Source: Pictodentalium vernedei
Taxonomy: Eukaryota; Mollusca; Scaphopoda; Dentaliida; Dentaliidae
Direction of reading: 5' to 3'
DNA: 64,000 nt
Assembly: GCA_031216915.1 (NCBI GenBank)
Contig: CM062291.1
Coordinates: 35,654,484-35,718,483, forward strand
The notes beneath the pieces were generated by a model. That model was not told the DNA's origin, did not search any database, and saw only the letters and a program-made list of their open reading frames with translations. How positions within the stretch are numbered: position 1 is the first letter of the stretch; every line of letters starts with the position of its first letter. Positions 54,999-64,000 of this stretch are shown here, piece after piece. A program made the position numbers and the translations under genes.

Positions 54999-55418
54999 AT
55001 CATGGGAAGCGACTATTAATCGACTAACCGTCGATTACTGGTCACAATTAGTCGATTACAAAAAATGATAGTCGCGACAGCCCTAGTATCTATACCCCTG
55101 TGTACCTCCCAATGACACTGGATAAATAATCAATAAATCAGATACAGGTCAGGGTCTTTCCATCTTAGTTCAAATTGCAAGCTGATTTGTAATTTAAACA
55201 CTTCTTTCAGAATATCGTCAGCTGTACATGTGAAAAATCTAGAAAAATGAAGTGGTTTGCAAGTCACTCCATGGATGACATAATTGCAAAACAGGTAACC
55301 TCATTTCAAACATTTCATGTGGCGATATTCTGAGCTGTAAACATGGAAAAGATTTTAGTTTTATTGGAACATATGTGAGCGGTATGAAAAAAAATTCATT
55401 AACTGAATGGAAGGAAAC
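54999..55418. other. Possible hAT remnant, no gene seen
   Basis: 'gactaaccgtcgattactgg...cgactagtcgcgacagccctag'-like short inverted motifs near 55015-55088 end in 'agccctag', a hAT-like terminus, but no partner was found. Confidence 0.4.
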
Positions 55419-55421
55419 TTA

Positions 55422-55661
55422 ACCCTTCACCCAACATGAAAAACAGAAGACACTTGCAAACAAAATTCCTGAATAACTAATTTTCTGCCTCAAAAACATA
55501 GGTTATGACCCCTCATTGGAACAAGCTCGGTGAGCCTGTTCCAAAGAGGGGTCATAACCTAGGTTTTTGAGACAAAAAATGAAAAAAAAATAATGAAAAT
55601 TAATTGGTGATTTTTTGTGAATAGTGCTGGCCAGTTTTGGCTGTTATGTTGGGTAAAGGGT
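55422..55661. mobile_element. ACCCTTTACC MITE, 240 bp, other core type
   Basis: ACCCTTCACCCAACA at the left, 'gttgggtaaagggt' at the right, TA at 55420-55421 and 55662-55663. The arms use the alternative interior ('ctcaaaaacataggttatgacccc') rather than the 'atatcatgtgacc' interior. Confidence 0.88.
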
Positions 55662-56734
55662 TAAATATAGATAACAGCATGTGACTGAGACAGGCAAGGG
55701 ATTCTTTAGGGTGCCGACAGGGGCCGAGGTAGGACCCTTTCCCAATAGAATTTTGGCATGATTTTTCCCAATTCAAACCAAAAATTTCCCAATCTCAGTC
55801 CTCAAGCAGGGACCAGCCGTGAGGGCGACTAGGGCGATTAAGTCGCCCTTCTAAGCCCAAAGTCGCCTAGAAAAATAGTCGGGGCGATTACAAGTCGCCC
55901 TCTAAAAATTGGCCAAAGGCTGAACTGAGTGATGCGAGGTTTACATGAAAACGAGTATTTTCAAAAATCGAATGTGCTCGAGTGTGATGAATGGGCATTT
56001 TAATTCGTCAAATAAACGTCCATTTATTTGAAATCACACGACAAGCAATTGTCCATTGTCGCTTTTGGCAGATTTTTTTATTTCTATTTTGTTGCGTTCC
56101 AGTCGGAGCTTCAAGTGTCGAAACGAAAATAGGTGACTTACGCGACTCAACAAAAAAAACCCAGTTTGAAAGTAGGTTACGTCGCTTAGGATGCCGAAAA
56201 TGTATACACAACGGACGTATTTTATAACACATTATTACCACTTTGCAGGGCGTTCCCTAGTGTATTAACGCTGTTATGCCGAGCGTTCAAAGTAAATAAT
56301 GCATGGCAATCTCCTAAGTTCTGGGCCGCGGGCCGATAATGAAAATAATCGCCCTCTGGCATCATTGTTACATCACGTGATCACCGCTTGTTCTTGATCG
56401 GCAAGGAGCTGAATCGAAACGACGATACCAGGGAAATGATTCATAAACGACCGAACTTTTCTTACCAATGGCTAGATTGTTGTTATTAGGTAAGTAATCC
56501 AGATTATTTTTATTATGAAGCAATTGTAAGAAGCCGTCATTGCTGAAAAATTACATCACTTTCCTAATTTCGACGTTCATGCACTCAATTTGTGACACGG
56601 GAATTCCCCCAAATTGTCGCCCCTGATCTCTCCGATGCGCATTTGTAAACAAACAGACGACACCTCCGTTTCAAAATGTCTCAATCAAGTGATTTAAGCG
56701 ATTCTCAGTTGAACTTTCTAGAAAAAAGCGTTTT

Positions 56735-56896
56735 ATCATAAAACCATGCAATATGGGTATCATTGGAATAGGCTGAATAAGCCGATTCCAATGATAGCCA
56801 TATTTGCAGAATTCCCTTCAGTTATACCCATGAAAATTTTGAGAAAATATGAGATTTTGATTACTTTTTCAAAAAGCTTTGTTGGGTAAAGGGTTA
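56735..56896. mobile_element. ACCCTTTACC MITE, partial, variant core
   Basis: The right end is 'gttgggtaaagggtt'. The central hairpin is 'atcattggaataggctgaataagccgattccaatgat'-like (56757-56793). The left end is not recognisable. Confidence 0.65.
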
Positions 56897-56989
56897 ACAT
56901 CTTACCCTATTGTGGCCTTAACACAACATAAGCCCAAATCAGTTATTTTTTGTAACACTGGTAATAATAGTAATAACATTATTTTTGCG

Positions 56990-57130
56990 AGCATTATGGT
57001 ATATTAGCGGCCCTGCAGAAATTATTAACAGCCCTCGGGCCAATTAGCGGCCCTCGACTTCGTCTCGGGCCGCTAATAAGCCCTTGGGCTGTTAATAATT
57101 TCTGCAGGGCCGCTAATATACCATAATGCC
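56990..57130. repeat. Foldback, GCGGCCCTGCAG arms
   Basis: 'gcattatggtatattagcgg' through 'gcggccctcga' pairs with its complement ending 'ataccataatgc'. The centre is near 57061 and the arms are ~65 bp with few differences. A diverged relative is at 58885-59050 and a half copy near 865-905. Confidence 0.9.
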
Positions 57131-58016
57131 CTCAAAAATCATGTTATTGTTATATTATTTTCATTTCGATTTGCTGACGACTGTTAACTGTTGGGCTGTC
57201 AATTCCCAGAAAAACACGAATGGAATTGAAACACATGAAAAAAAGCTTTAGTGATGTCAAGAAAAGCTTTGAACAGGACACAAGTGTGCATGTGGACGAT
57301 CTTGAAAAAGGGTCCTCCTAAACATCGGAATGACATGAAATGACGCGGAACGACACCGGAATGCCATAAAAATGATGTGGAATGACATTTCCTGTACAAA
57401 ATACTCGACCCCAGAATGTATTTTGTTTATTAACTAACAAAGTACCTCCCAAGCAACCTTCGTACATCTGGTCCTGTTCACACTTTCAGACTTAGGAAAT
57501 TATTAGCTTAGTAGACTTTGTTGAAAGGCAACCACAGGAGGGTGATGGGGGGTTGGCACGAAGAAGAGGTGAGGGGTCATGAAGGAGAAGGTAGCAGTGG
57601 GGGATTTTCAGTCAATAATTACATTGTGATTTTTTAACCTGGCACAGATGCATCATAGACAACTGGACCTGGATTATTTGTACGTTAATGGAGGACCATA
57701 AATTGAAAATATGAAGGGGCGGCGGGGGTGGTACATGAATATTCTTAATTTTCCCCACTTGCCTATGAAGTCTCCCTACATGACTCTGCAGTCTCCCTAT
57801 TTTTTCTGGAGGGAGACTTGAAGTCTCCCTAAAATTCCCCCCTAGGCTGGTCCCTGTCCTCAAGTAAATAAAAAATAAATTAAATCTTCTTTAACCCTTG
57901 GAGGCTTAATTTGGACTCTCATCACTTTTTGTTGCAGCATAACAGGAGGTGCCTTATCAGGCAGTTTTTAGGTATGTTTGCAAGTTACATCACAAGGACC
58001 TTGCCAGTTGTTTCTC

Positions 58017-58056
58017 GGCAAGTCTTGGCTGCCTATATAGGCAGCCAAGACTTGCC
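58017..58056. repeat. Perfect 40-bp palindrome, GGCTGCC core
   Basis: 'ggcaagtcttggctgcctat' is followed directly by its reverse complement, without a loop. It occupies the same place in its host repeat as 396-431. Confidence 0.95.
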
Positions 58057-58429
58057 CAGAATCAACTGCAAAGCCACCGTATGTAGGCTGACGAAGTGAA
58101 GCAAAATGTATATCTCCATCATTTAATAGTATAAGACCAATTTATTTAATAGAGATTACAGAGAATGGTCATTATTTCCTGTGACTGTTTGTTAAAAAAC
58201 TTATTGCATGTCCTATACATGTGATAGCTTCTGTATTAATGTTCTCAGTTCAATATGAGGGTAACATTTCTTATTCTTTGTGTGTTTCTTATCCCAAACA
58301 AATTCTCAAATGGAGCCATCATGATGCGAATTTTCCCAATCGCATGGGACCCGGAATCTTTCCCAAAGAGGGCAGAAGAGAATCTCTGCAGATGACACTT
58401 GAAAATTGATTTGCTATCAATATACCTAC

Positions 58430-58556
58430 CTCTAGAAGAAGAGCAATAAAACTTGGACCAATGGATATTTGTATTATCGGAGTATTGTGTATTGCAGAAA
58501 ATGCTAGGGGGCTCATGAATCCATTATGGCTTATTTTTTCAGCAACCTCACGTAAC
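58430..58556 (-). CDS. UBR5: UBR5 exon: N-terminal segment
   Basis: A 127-nt minus-strand exon between acceptor CTGTTTACAG (complement of 58557-58566) and donor GTAGGT (complement of 58424-58429). One base completes a codon from the previous exon, then 42 codons run without a stop, beginning LREVAEKISHNGFMSP and ending SFIALLLE. UBR5/hyd proteins near residue 20 show LREV(A/S)EK and, about 30 residues later, GP-x-x-(I/A)A-F-LLE joined to DGRVCRI. The next exon found here starts with exactly that DGRVCRI. The missing start codon exon should lie further right. This is the surest host gene evidence in the window. Confidence 0.9.
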
Positions 58557-58559
58557 CTG

Positions 58560-58884
58560 TAAACAGAATATATATATAGAATGATTATTTAGTCATAGAA
58601 ATCCTGACACAGGCAATTTTTTGGTATGGTATTGGATAACAAGTGCACCGCCAGCGGTAGATCAATATACGGCCACCAATGAAGAAATTGCGCTTGTGTA
58701 GAAATTTTTAGTTGAACAAAAGGTCAATAATTCCTTCAAAAATAATTGTACATTCCTGGCTTACGACCCATTAAACTTGAATATATTGTTTTCAAGTTAT
58801 TGGGTGGAGAATCAAAAGTCACCAAAACTCCCAGATGGATGCCATGGTGGCCATATTGGACATGCCAGAATATAACAATAACAT
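58560..58884. other. UBR5 intron, no feature recognised
   Basis: A short stretch with 'ttcaagttattgggtggag' and 'atggtggccatattgga' resembles pearl-type unit text and is probably an eroded unit. No first UBR5 exon is seen. Confidence 0.45.
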
Positions 58885-59050
58885 GATTTTGGAAGGCATT
58901 ATGGTTTATTAGCAGCCCTGCAGCAATGATGAACAGCCCGAGGGTTTATTAAAGGCCCGAGACGGAGTCGAGGGCCATTAATAAGCCCAAGGGCTGTTCA
59001 TCATTGCTGAAGGGCCACTAAAGAATCATGATACCTGACCACAATCATGT
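58885..59050. repeat. Foldback, relative of 56990-57130
   Basis: 'ggcattatggtttattagcagccctgcagcaatgatgaacagccc'-like arm pairs with 'gggctgttcatcattgctgaagggcc'; the centre is near 58970. Confidence 0.85.
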
Positions 59051-59262
59051 TATTACTATTATTACCACTTCCTGTTACAGCTAACCGCAAATATCCACAG
59101 CAAAACTACTGCTGAGGATGGCTTCTTTAGAAAGCCTTGTGGTGGCAGAAATTGCACAACTTCCATGTTACACAAGGAATCATACCATGTGGGTTGCACT
59201 ACGCTGTATTGCTAATCTTACTATTTACAGCATAACCACTAGAAATTATGTGTTCTGTTTCT

Positions 59263-59361
59263 TCTATGTTGATAACACTTGAATCTGACATCAGTTTCTG
59301 GAAAGCTCTTACAGAGTCTTACAGAGCTTTCTAGAAACTGATGTCAGATTCTAGTGTTATC
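59263..59361. repeat. Foldback, CTGGAAAGCTCT core
   Basis: 'gttgataacacttgaatctg' through 'ggaaagctct' pairs with 'agagctttctag' through 'agtgttatcaac', ~42-bp arms with about three mismatches. The inner core matches 41761-41813 but the outer arms differ. Confidence 0.88.
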
Positions 59362-59485
59362 AACATAGAAGCAGTGAGATACTTAGTATGTGGTTATGTC
59401 ACTCATACTATACATATTGAGCAAGTCGCCTGCTTACTTCCAAGATTTTTTCTCAGCATTCATATGGTTCATGATATTGGCATTA

Positions 59486-59799
59486 CAGTTAAAACTAGAA
59501 GCCCTGTCACGAATAATGCGCTTATCTAGGCTTAATTGCGCGTTGGAATTGCGCGCATTTGCCATATTCAATGGCATCCAAAGCACGACAGGATCTCCTG
59601 GTTACTTATAGCAAACACATGCAATGTTTCTGCCAATGGACCTCCGGTTTACCCGGAGGTCCATTTGCTGAAACATTGCTTGTGCACAGGCCATATGTAC
59701 AGAATTTGCAAGCTTTACTTGGGCCAGAACGCGCACGTTAACGCGCATATCAACGTGCAATTTGTGCGCATTTCATGACAGGACTTCTAGTTTTAACTG
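59486..59799. mobile_element. CAGTTAAAACTAGAAG MITE, 314 bp
   Basis: Exact 16-bp ends CAGTTAAAACTAGAAG, flanked by TA (59484-59485, 59800-59801). A hairpin at about 59613-59674 ('atggacctccgg' / 'ccggaggtccat') sits inside. Both flanks carry 'gcgcgca/tgcgcac' motifs. No coding frame. Confidence 0.92.
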
Positions 59800-60207
59800 T
59801 ATCTAATTGAGTGAAAGATTCTTCAGATTGATTGTGACAATATACACATGTATCTCGAACTAATTTCACATGTTAAAGTTACTTGAAAGTTTTCACTTCA
59901 CCACATACTACAAATACATAGCAATTGAGACTATGCCCTGCCGCCTGATGATTTTTACACAATCGAACAGGCTTCACAGCAATTGGCGTAGAAGCACCAG
60001 TTTTCCACAGCAATTTTTGGCCAAGGAAACAAGGATGAAATACCAGGACTGAATAAACCTCTCAGGGTACCTGTTGATGTCACAGGACAAATAATCAATA
60101 AATCATATGGAGGTTGAGGTCATACCATCTTAGTTCTGTTCATAAACTGATTTGTAATTTAAACAACACTTTGGATACAGCGTGTTCAATTCTTGTTTAT
60201 AATGGTG

Positions 60208-60995
60208 CAGGCCTGGCATTCTGAAAAATGCAGGAGGGCAAAAAATCGCTCTCCTCAATCAGCTTAGGAGAGCAATTAGCTTTACACAGCATTTTAAGTA
60301 TCCAGTTGAACGAACTCATTGAAACTGAAACCAACAGACTACATCAGTGATTTTATTAACTTTACTAAGGTAAAGCGAAATCTCTTAGACATCTAGATGT
60401 CTCACTCAACAACTGAACACACACTTGACAAGACCTGTGTGTGTACCCAGACCTGTTGTCCAAGAAAGTCATACGCCTACCACTACCACCTTCAACCCCC
60501 CCAAGGGGGGTTGAAGGTGGTAGTGGTAGGCGTATGACTTTCTTGGACAACAGGTCTGCTTGAATCTACAGTCACATCCTGGTGCAAGTGCTTCAAGTGA
60601 CAGGATAGTGGTAATGGTAGTATATTATAGTGTCAATATTCCTTGAATAATTACCCCTCAAACTGTGATGTTAGTTGTTGAACTTGAAACTGACAGAAAA
60701 AAAATATTGCTGTGACCCATTTTGCTTCAAATGATTGCAACTGTGTTTGGGTATGGTTGCAGCCATTACCTTTTATCACTAAACCACTTTCAAAAAGAAA
60801 TTACGTGATGTTATGTGACTTCGAAGTTAAATTACATTTTTGCTTCACAACAAAAATTTAATGTGAGCATAATACATGTAATCTCAATCATCCCAGACCA
60901 AAATATTTAGGAGGGCAATTTTTCGCTCTCCTTAATTCTTTCAGGGGGGCAGTAAGGAGAGCTAAAAAATCGCTCTCCTGAAATTGCCAAGCCTG
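60208..60995. mobile_element. CAGGCYTGGCA element, 788 bp, 6-bp TSD
   Basis: The ends CAGGCCTGGCATT and CAGGCTTGGCAAT (right, reverse complement) are flanked by ATGGTG at 60202-60207 and 60996-61001. Subterminal 'cgctctcct' motifs appear on both sides. A similar end is cut by the window start (about 25-45). A perfect hairpin is nested at 60448-60558. Confidence 0.85.
60448..60558. repeat. Perfect 54-bp-arm hairpin
   Basis: Arms 60448-60501 and 60505-60558 are exact reverse complements around CAA. This is the longest mismatch-free hairpin I found. The centre is a C6/G6 pair and the arms contain 'gtggtagtggtagg'. Confidence 0.96.
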
Positions 60996-61099
60996 ATGGT
61001 GTAGAGATTTTGCACTGTATATCCGCTTTACATCAGAGCATTAACTCTGCTGTGTGAAGTTATTGGGGGTGCCTCATTACAAATATTTTGCGAAGTGCT

Positions 61100-61192
61100 G
61101 TTACACGGTAACATACAGTACAGACGCCAAGGACTGGTCGTAATCCATACATGGGCAGTGATTTCCAAGCATGGGTTTAGTTGTTTACCAGG
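61100..61192 (-). repeat. Intact relative of the split 1340-2715 MITE arm
   Basis: Read on the minus strand, 'cactgcccatgtatggattacgaccagtcc'-like sequence matches the DNA joined across both hAT insertions at 1521-2715, with one copy of each target site. Confidence 0.7.
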
Positions 61193-61466
61193 TACAGTAA
61201 AACCAGTCTTGAGAGACCACTGTCTTGAGAGACCACCTGTCTTGCGAGACCACATCTACCAGGCACCGATTGGTTTTACTCTATAATGGACCTGCTATGG
61301 GAGACCACCTGCCTTGAGAGTCCACCTGTCTTGAGAGACCACTGTGACCTCAATCAAATGAAATGGTTTTGCGCGCAGGGACGATTTGGGGAGCAAGCCC
61401 CTTTCGACCCTCATTAGCTTACAATTTGAAAGTGTCAGACCGTGGTAAAGGAGAAGTTGTGGGTTG

Positions 61467-62300
61467 TTAGCGGCGCTTGTGTCTTTTCTGCTTCTTTTTC
61501 AGAGGTGGAGGTTTGGAAGGAGAGACAGTGGTAGTTGGTGTTGTTGGTGGGCTGCCTGATGATGGTTGCTGAGTTTTGTAGGGTCTGGTCCTAGCCGAGT
61601 CTGGAGTGGTTGTGGGTGATTGCTGAGTCTTTTGTTGTTGTAGATTTCTGGCGTCTATTAGTTTTTTGGCTTCTTCGACTTGTTGGAGGAATACTTGGTA
61701 TTGCCTGTCCATCTCTTGCTTGTGAAGGTCCCCTTGTATTTCGTGTTCCCGTAAGATGCTCTCTATCCTGTCGTCCGCGTCCTGGCATTCTGGTTTAGAA
61801 GGAAGAGGCGAGTGGGGATCAGGAAGAGGCAAGAGGGCAGCTTCCATTTCCACCACAGTCTCCACAGACTCTTCCACATCTGACAATACCGACTGGGAAG
61901 CCGGCATTTGGATGGGGCTGTCTGTGGAGTGGGAGGGGAAGTGGTGGCCGCCTCTGGCTCTTTCTTTTCCTCACCTTTCTCTTTCTTCATCTCCAAGAAT
62001 GCCTCAAAGCATCGGGAATCCCTCCGCTTGGTGGACGGGCTCTTCTTTCTTCTCTTTCTCTTTGCAGGGCCTCCTGAACTACTCGGGTGAGGACCAGTGT
62101 GAGAGGGGATCCTCTCATCAAAGGTACTACCTCTCCCCGAGTAGGGTGGTGATTTCTTATCTTCCTCGATCTTGAACTCAAGAGACAGATGGACACTCTT
62201 GCCTGTCTCCTGGATAGTCCAGGTGACAGGGCAAGAGACGCCCAGAGCTGCTATCGTTTTCTTCAGTCACACTGGTAGTTCCTGTGTTTCCATAATTGAG
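61467..62300 (-). pseudogene. Unrecognised Lys/Arg-rich ORF, frameshifted
   Basis: I do not recognise a family. Two frames on the minus strand join naturally. Upstream (about 62250-61945) reads SCPVTWTIQETGKSVHLSLE, then KKSPSTKRRDSRCFEAFLEM. Downstream (61945-61467) holds an acidic segment (SDVEESVETVVEMEAAL), a Glu/Gln-rich coiled-coil-like part (HKQEMDRQYQVFLQQVEEAK), and a Thr/Pro- then Lys-rich tail ending KKKQKRHKRR. A one-base shift near 61945 separates them, and a TGA precedes the upstream part near 62262. Being inside an inverted-repeat element, it may be element-encoded or a captured host fragment. An intron at the shift cannot be excluded. Confidence 0.5.
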
Positions 62301-62683
62301 ATTCTAATTAGGATGCTCGCACTCTGAGTTCAGAGGTGCGAATCTGAATGACAACGTCTAAGAATGAATGACCTGGTAACCAACATGTATTTTTATGCCA
62401 TAATGGACCTGTCTTGAGAGACCGCCCCTGCCCCTTTGATGACTGAAACCATGACTAAAACTTTTTACCTGTTCTGGAATTGGAAAATCCATTGTGGTTA
62501 TACTAACATAATTAAAAGTATTAAAAGCTCTTAATTGGATTTCAATTGCTAACTCATTACAGATTGAGACGTTTTTATAAGACCTCTGTGAAAAGATTAG
62601 GATTATTGCTGAATAAACAATTTCATACATACCTGAAATGTGACAGATAGGAATAAAAATAAATTTGTGTTGAAAATCTTTTT

Positions 62684-62809
62684 GTAACAAATTGAAATGG
62701 ACTGTTATTAAAAATTATAAAAATCAATTAATGTTGAAAATCTTCAAGGAAGATTTTCAACACTAATTTATTTTTATAATTTTTATAACAGTCCATTTCA
62801 ATTTGTTAC
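62684..62809. repeat. Foldback, ~60-bp arms
   Basis: 'gtaacaaattgaaatggact' through 'ttgaaaatcttc' pairs with 'gaagattttcaa' through 'agtccatttcaatttgttac', centre near 62747, few mismatches. Confidence 0.9.
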
Positions 62810-63014
62810 AAAAACTTCATAAAAAAGAACAACTACAAAGTAATTACAAAAATCCATATTCTTCTCCATTTCTGAATTATGAGGTTGGTTATTCAAGGAC
62901 TTGAGAAAATCTGAAACCTGCTATGAGAGACCACCTGTCTTGCAAGACCACCTGTCTTGAGAGACCACTTTTGTGTGGCCCAAAGGGCAGTCTCTCAAGA
63001 CAAGTTCTACTGCA

Positions 63015-63195
63015 ATGAGAATCATCATCAGCTAAATTTTAATTAATGAAGCATCGGGTTGCACCCAGGGCTTCATTAGTTAAATTTTTGATGATTATTC
63101 CTATAATCAGTGTTTGGAATCTAATATTATTGCGTCCATGAAAATATTGCCCGCCTGCTGAAAGTGACCAGCCCATAGCGACTGTACTGTATGCT
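63015..63195. mobile_element. MITE related to 1340-1500
   Basis: 'gcttcattagttaaatttttgatgattattcctataatcagtgtttggaatctaatatta'-like text and 'agtgaccagcccatagcgactgtactgta' match 1340-1500 in opposite orientation. A foldback 'aaattttaattaatgaagc' / 'gcttcattagttaaattt' is at the left. Confidence 0.7.
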
Positions 63196-63211
63196 ACTGG
63201 AACAACTTTTT

Positions 63212-63557
63212 TTAATTGTTTTATTGGCACTGAACAACACTTTTGACAGCCAGGATCACCTCGTGCTGCACAGCTTTATGGGTGGAGAAAGCCAGAGTAT
63301 CCATTGAGAACCACCATGCAGTGGTGAGTAACTGTTAGACTCCCCAACATACTTACCCTGCAGAAGTTGGGTTAGCAGCGGTTTGAAGACAAGTGAACCA
63401 TTGATGTGCAGTACGCTTTGGTACACAGTGTCCCCACAAGGACAATCAGGATTAAGTGCCTTGCCCAAGGACACAATGCACTTACCCCTCGGGGATCGAA
63501 CTGTTGACCTTTTGGTTTGAAGTCCAATACTCTAATTACTGAGCTAACGCACTCCCT
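63212..63557 (-). mobile_element. tRNA-derived SINE
   Basis: Minus-strand head near 63557 ('tgcgttagctcagtaattag'), B-box-like 'ggttcgatccc'-type segment near 63495, TCCTTGGGCAAGGCACTTAAT (about 63453-63473), and the body 'ggttctcaatggatactctggctttctcc'. Confidence 0.85.
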
Positions 63558-63641
63558 CACTGGAGCTGTAAACACAGACAACAGCAACACAAAGAGTGGC
63601 ATATGCCCCCGACGGTGTCATAAAAGGGAAGGTAAGTCTCT

Positions 63642-63642
<1 letters not shown>

Positions 63643-63672
<30 letters not shown>
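63643..63672. repeat. Poly-G tract, ~30 G
   Basis: Uninterrupted G run, followed at 63716-63732 by a C-rich stretch. Length is likely unreliable in any assembly. Confidence 0.95.
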
Positions 63673-63673
<1 letters not shown>

Positions 63674-63679
63674 TAACAA

Positions 63680-64000
63680 AATCAAAAGGAAGCTTCCTCT
63701 AGACACCAATAATGCCCCCCCCCCCACCCCCCACAAAAAAAGATTTAGTCAGCATTTGTCAGTTATTGGATGGAAACCAAATTCAATATGGCCACCATAT
63801 TAAATTGGCTAGCTGATCCAAAAACAAGAGGAAGCTTCCTCTAGACACCGATAATGCATATAACCAAAAACTGAAATTGATTCGAGTCAGTATTCATTAG
63901 TTATTAGACAGAAAACAAATTCAACATAGCTGCCATGGAAGTCATAATGAATTGGCCACTGGTGGCCATCTTGGTTCAGCTGACTGGTCCAAAATTGAAA
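63680..64000. repeat. Start of a pearl-like module, cut by window end
   Basis: 'aggaagcttcctctagacacc' occurs near 63689 and 63831, about 142-145 bp apart, followed each time by 'aataatgc' and 'tcagttattggatgg/tagttattagacag'. Confidence 0.75.

Larger units (their letters stand above)
55807..57856. mobile_element. hAT derivative, 2050 bp, exact 8-bp TSD
   Basis: The terminal repeat CAGGGACCAGCC is exact at both ends. The 8-bp duplication TCCTCAAG lies at 55799-55806 and 57857-57864, and the host repeat (see 150-735) resumes across it. Subterminal AGTCGCC motifs at the left and AGTCTCCCT motifs at the right are dense. No transposase domain was found; the longest frame (about 55991-56227) is unrecognised. 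A MITE fragment (56735-56896) and a foldback (56990-57130) are nested. Confidence 0.93.
61195..63012. mobile_element. CAGTARAAC inverted-repeat element, ~1.8 kb
   Basis: The ends CAGTAAAACCAGTCTTGAG (left) and CAGTAGAACTTGTCTTGAG (right, reverse complement) are followed inward by tandem 'tgtcttgagagaccacc' motifs. The family is the same as 36541-37303. It is flanked by TA at the left only. It encloses the decayed ORF at 61467-62300 and a foldback at 62684-62809. Confidence 0.7.

Overview
This is invertebrate nuclear DNA, AT-rich and almost entirely built of transposable elements. The most likely source is a mollusc, probably a bivalve. That inference rests on repeated modules made of ~130-190 bp tandem units, then a GACG/GACA-type tetranucleotide run, then a short terminal hairpin, as known for bivalve 'pearl' elements and related Helitron-like repeats. 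tRNA-derived SINEs and DIRS elements fit but are not diagnostic. I see no rRNA, functional tRNA or CRISPR, and no bacterial-style operon.

Host gene. Small exons on the minus strand encode the N-terminus of the HECT ubiquitin ligase UBR5 (fly hyd). They lie at 58430-58556, 43384-43460, 34068-34196 and, less surely, 33849-33910. Frames join correctly across GT/AG introns of about 15.0 kb, 9.2 kb and 157 bp. The mobile DNA between 33.8 and 58.4 kb is therefore intronic. No further UBR5 exon was recognised to the left, and the first coding exon would lie to the right, probably outside the window.

Layout. 1-5.7 kb: hAT miniatures, foldback MITEs, a SINE and a pearl-like array. 5700-9319: a hAT transposon with an exact 8-bp target duplication and a BED-finger transposase broken only by stop codons. 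9.3-14.5 kb: a duplicated repeat block and foldback elements. 15229-22360: a full-length DIRS-type retrotransposon with inverted repeats, internal complementary region and three open frames (Gag-like, RT/RNase H, tyrosine recombinase). 22.9-33.2 kb: successive tandem-repeat modules. 33.8-34.2 kb: UBR5 exons. 34.7-47.4 kb: hAT, Tc1/mariner, MITE and SINE insertions, many nested, with one UBR5 exon. 47440-51401: a second, internally deleted DIRS copy. 51.4-55 kb: two more tandem modules, one rich in nuclear-receptor-like motifs. 55.8-57.9 kb: a 2-kb hAT derivative. 58.4 kb: UBR5 exon. 58.9-64 kb: foldback elements, a ~1.8-kb inverted-repeat element holding a decayed ORF, a SINE and the start of another tandem module.

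Two patterns cut across the features. Near-perfect hairpins with arms of 16-140 bp and loops of a few bases are very dense and fall into recurring core families. Many insertions also have readable target duplications (8 bp for hAT, TA for mariner-like, 6 bp for two elements), so the order of insertion can be worked out.
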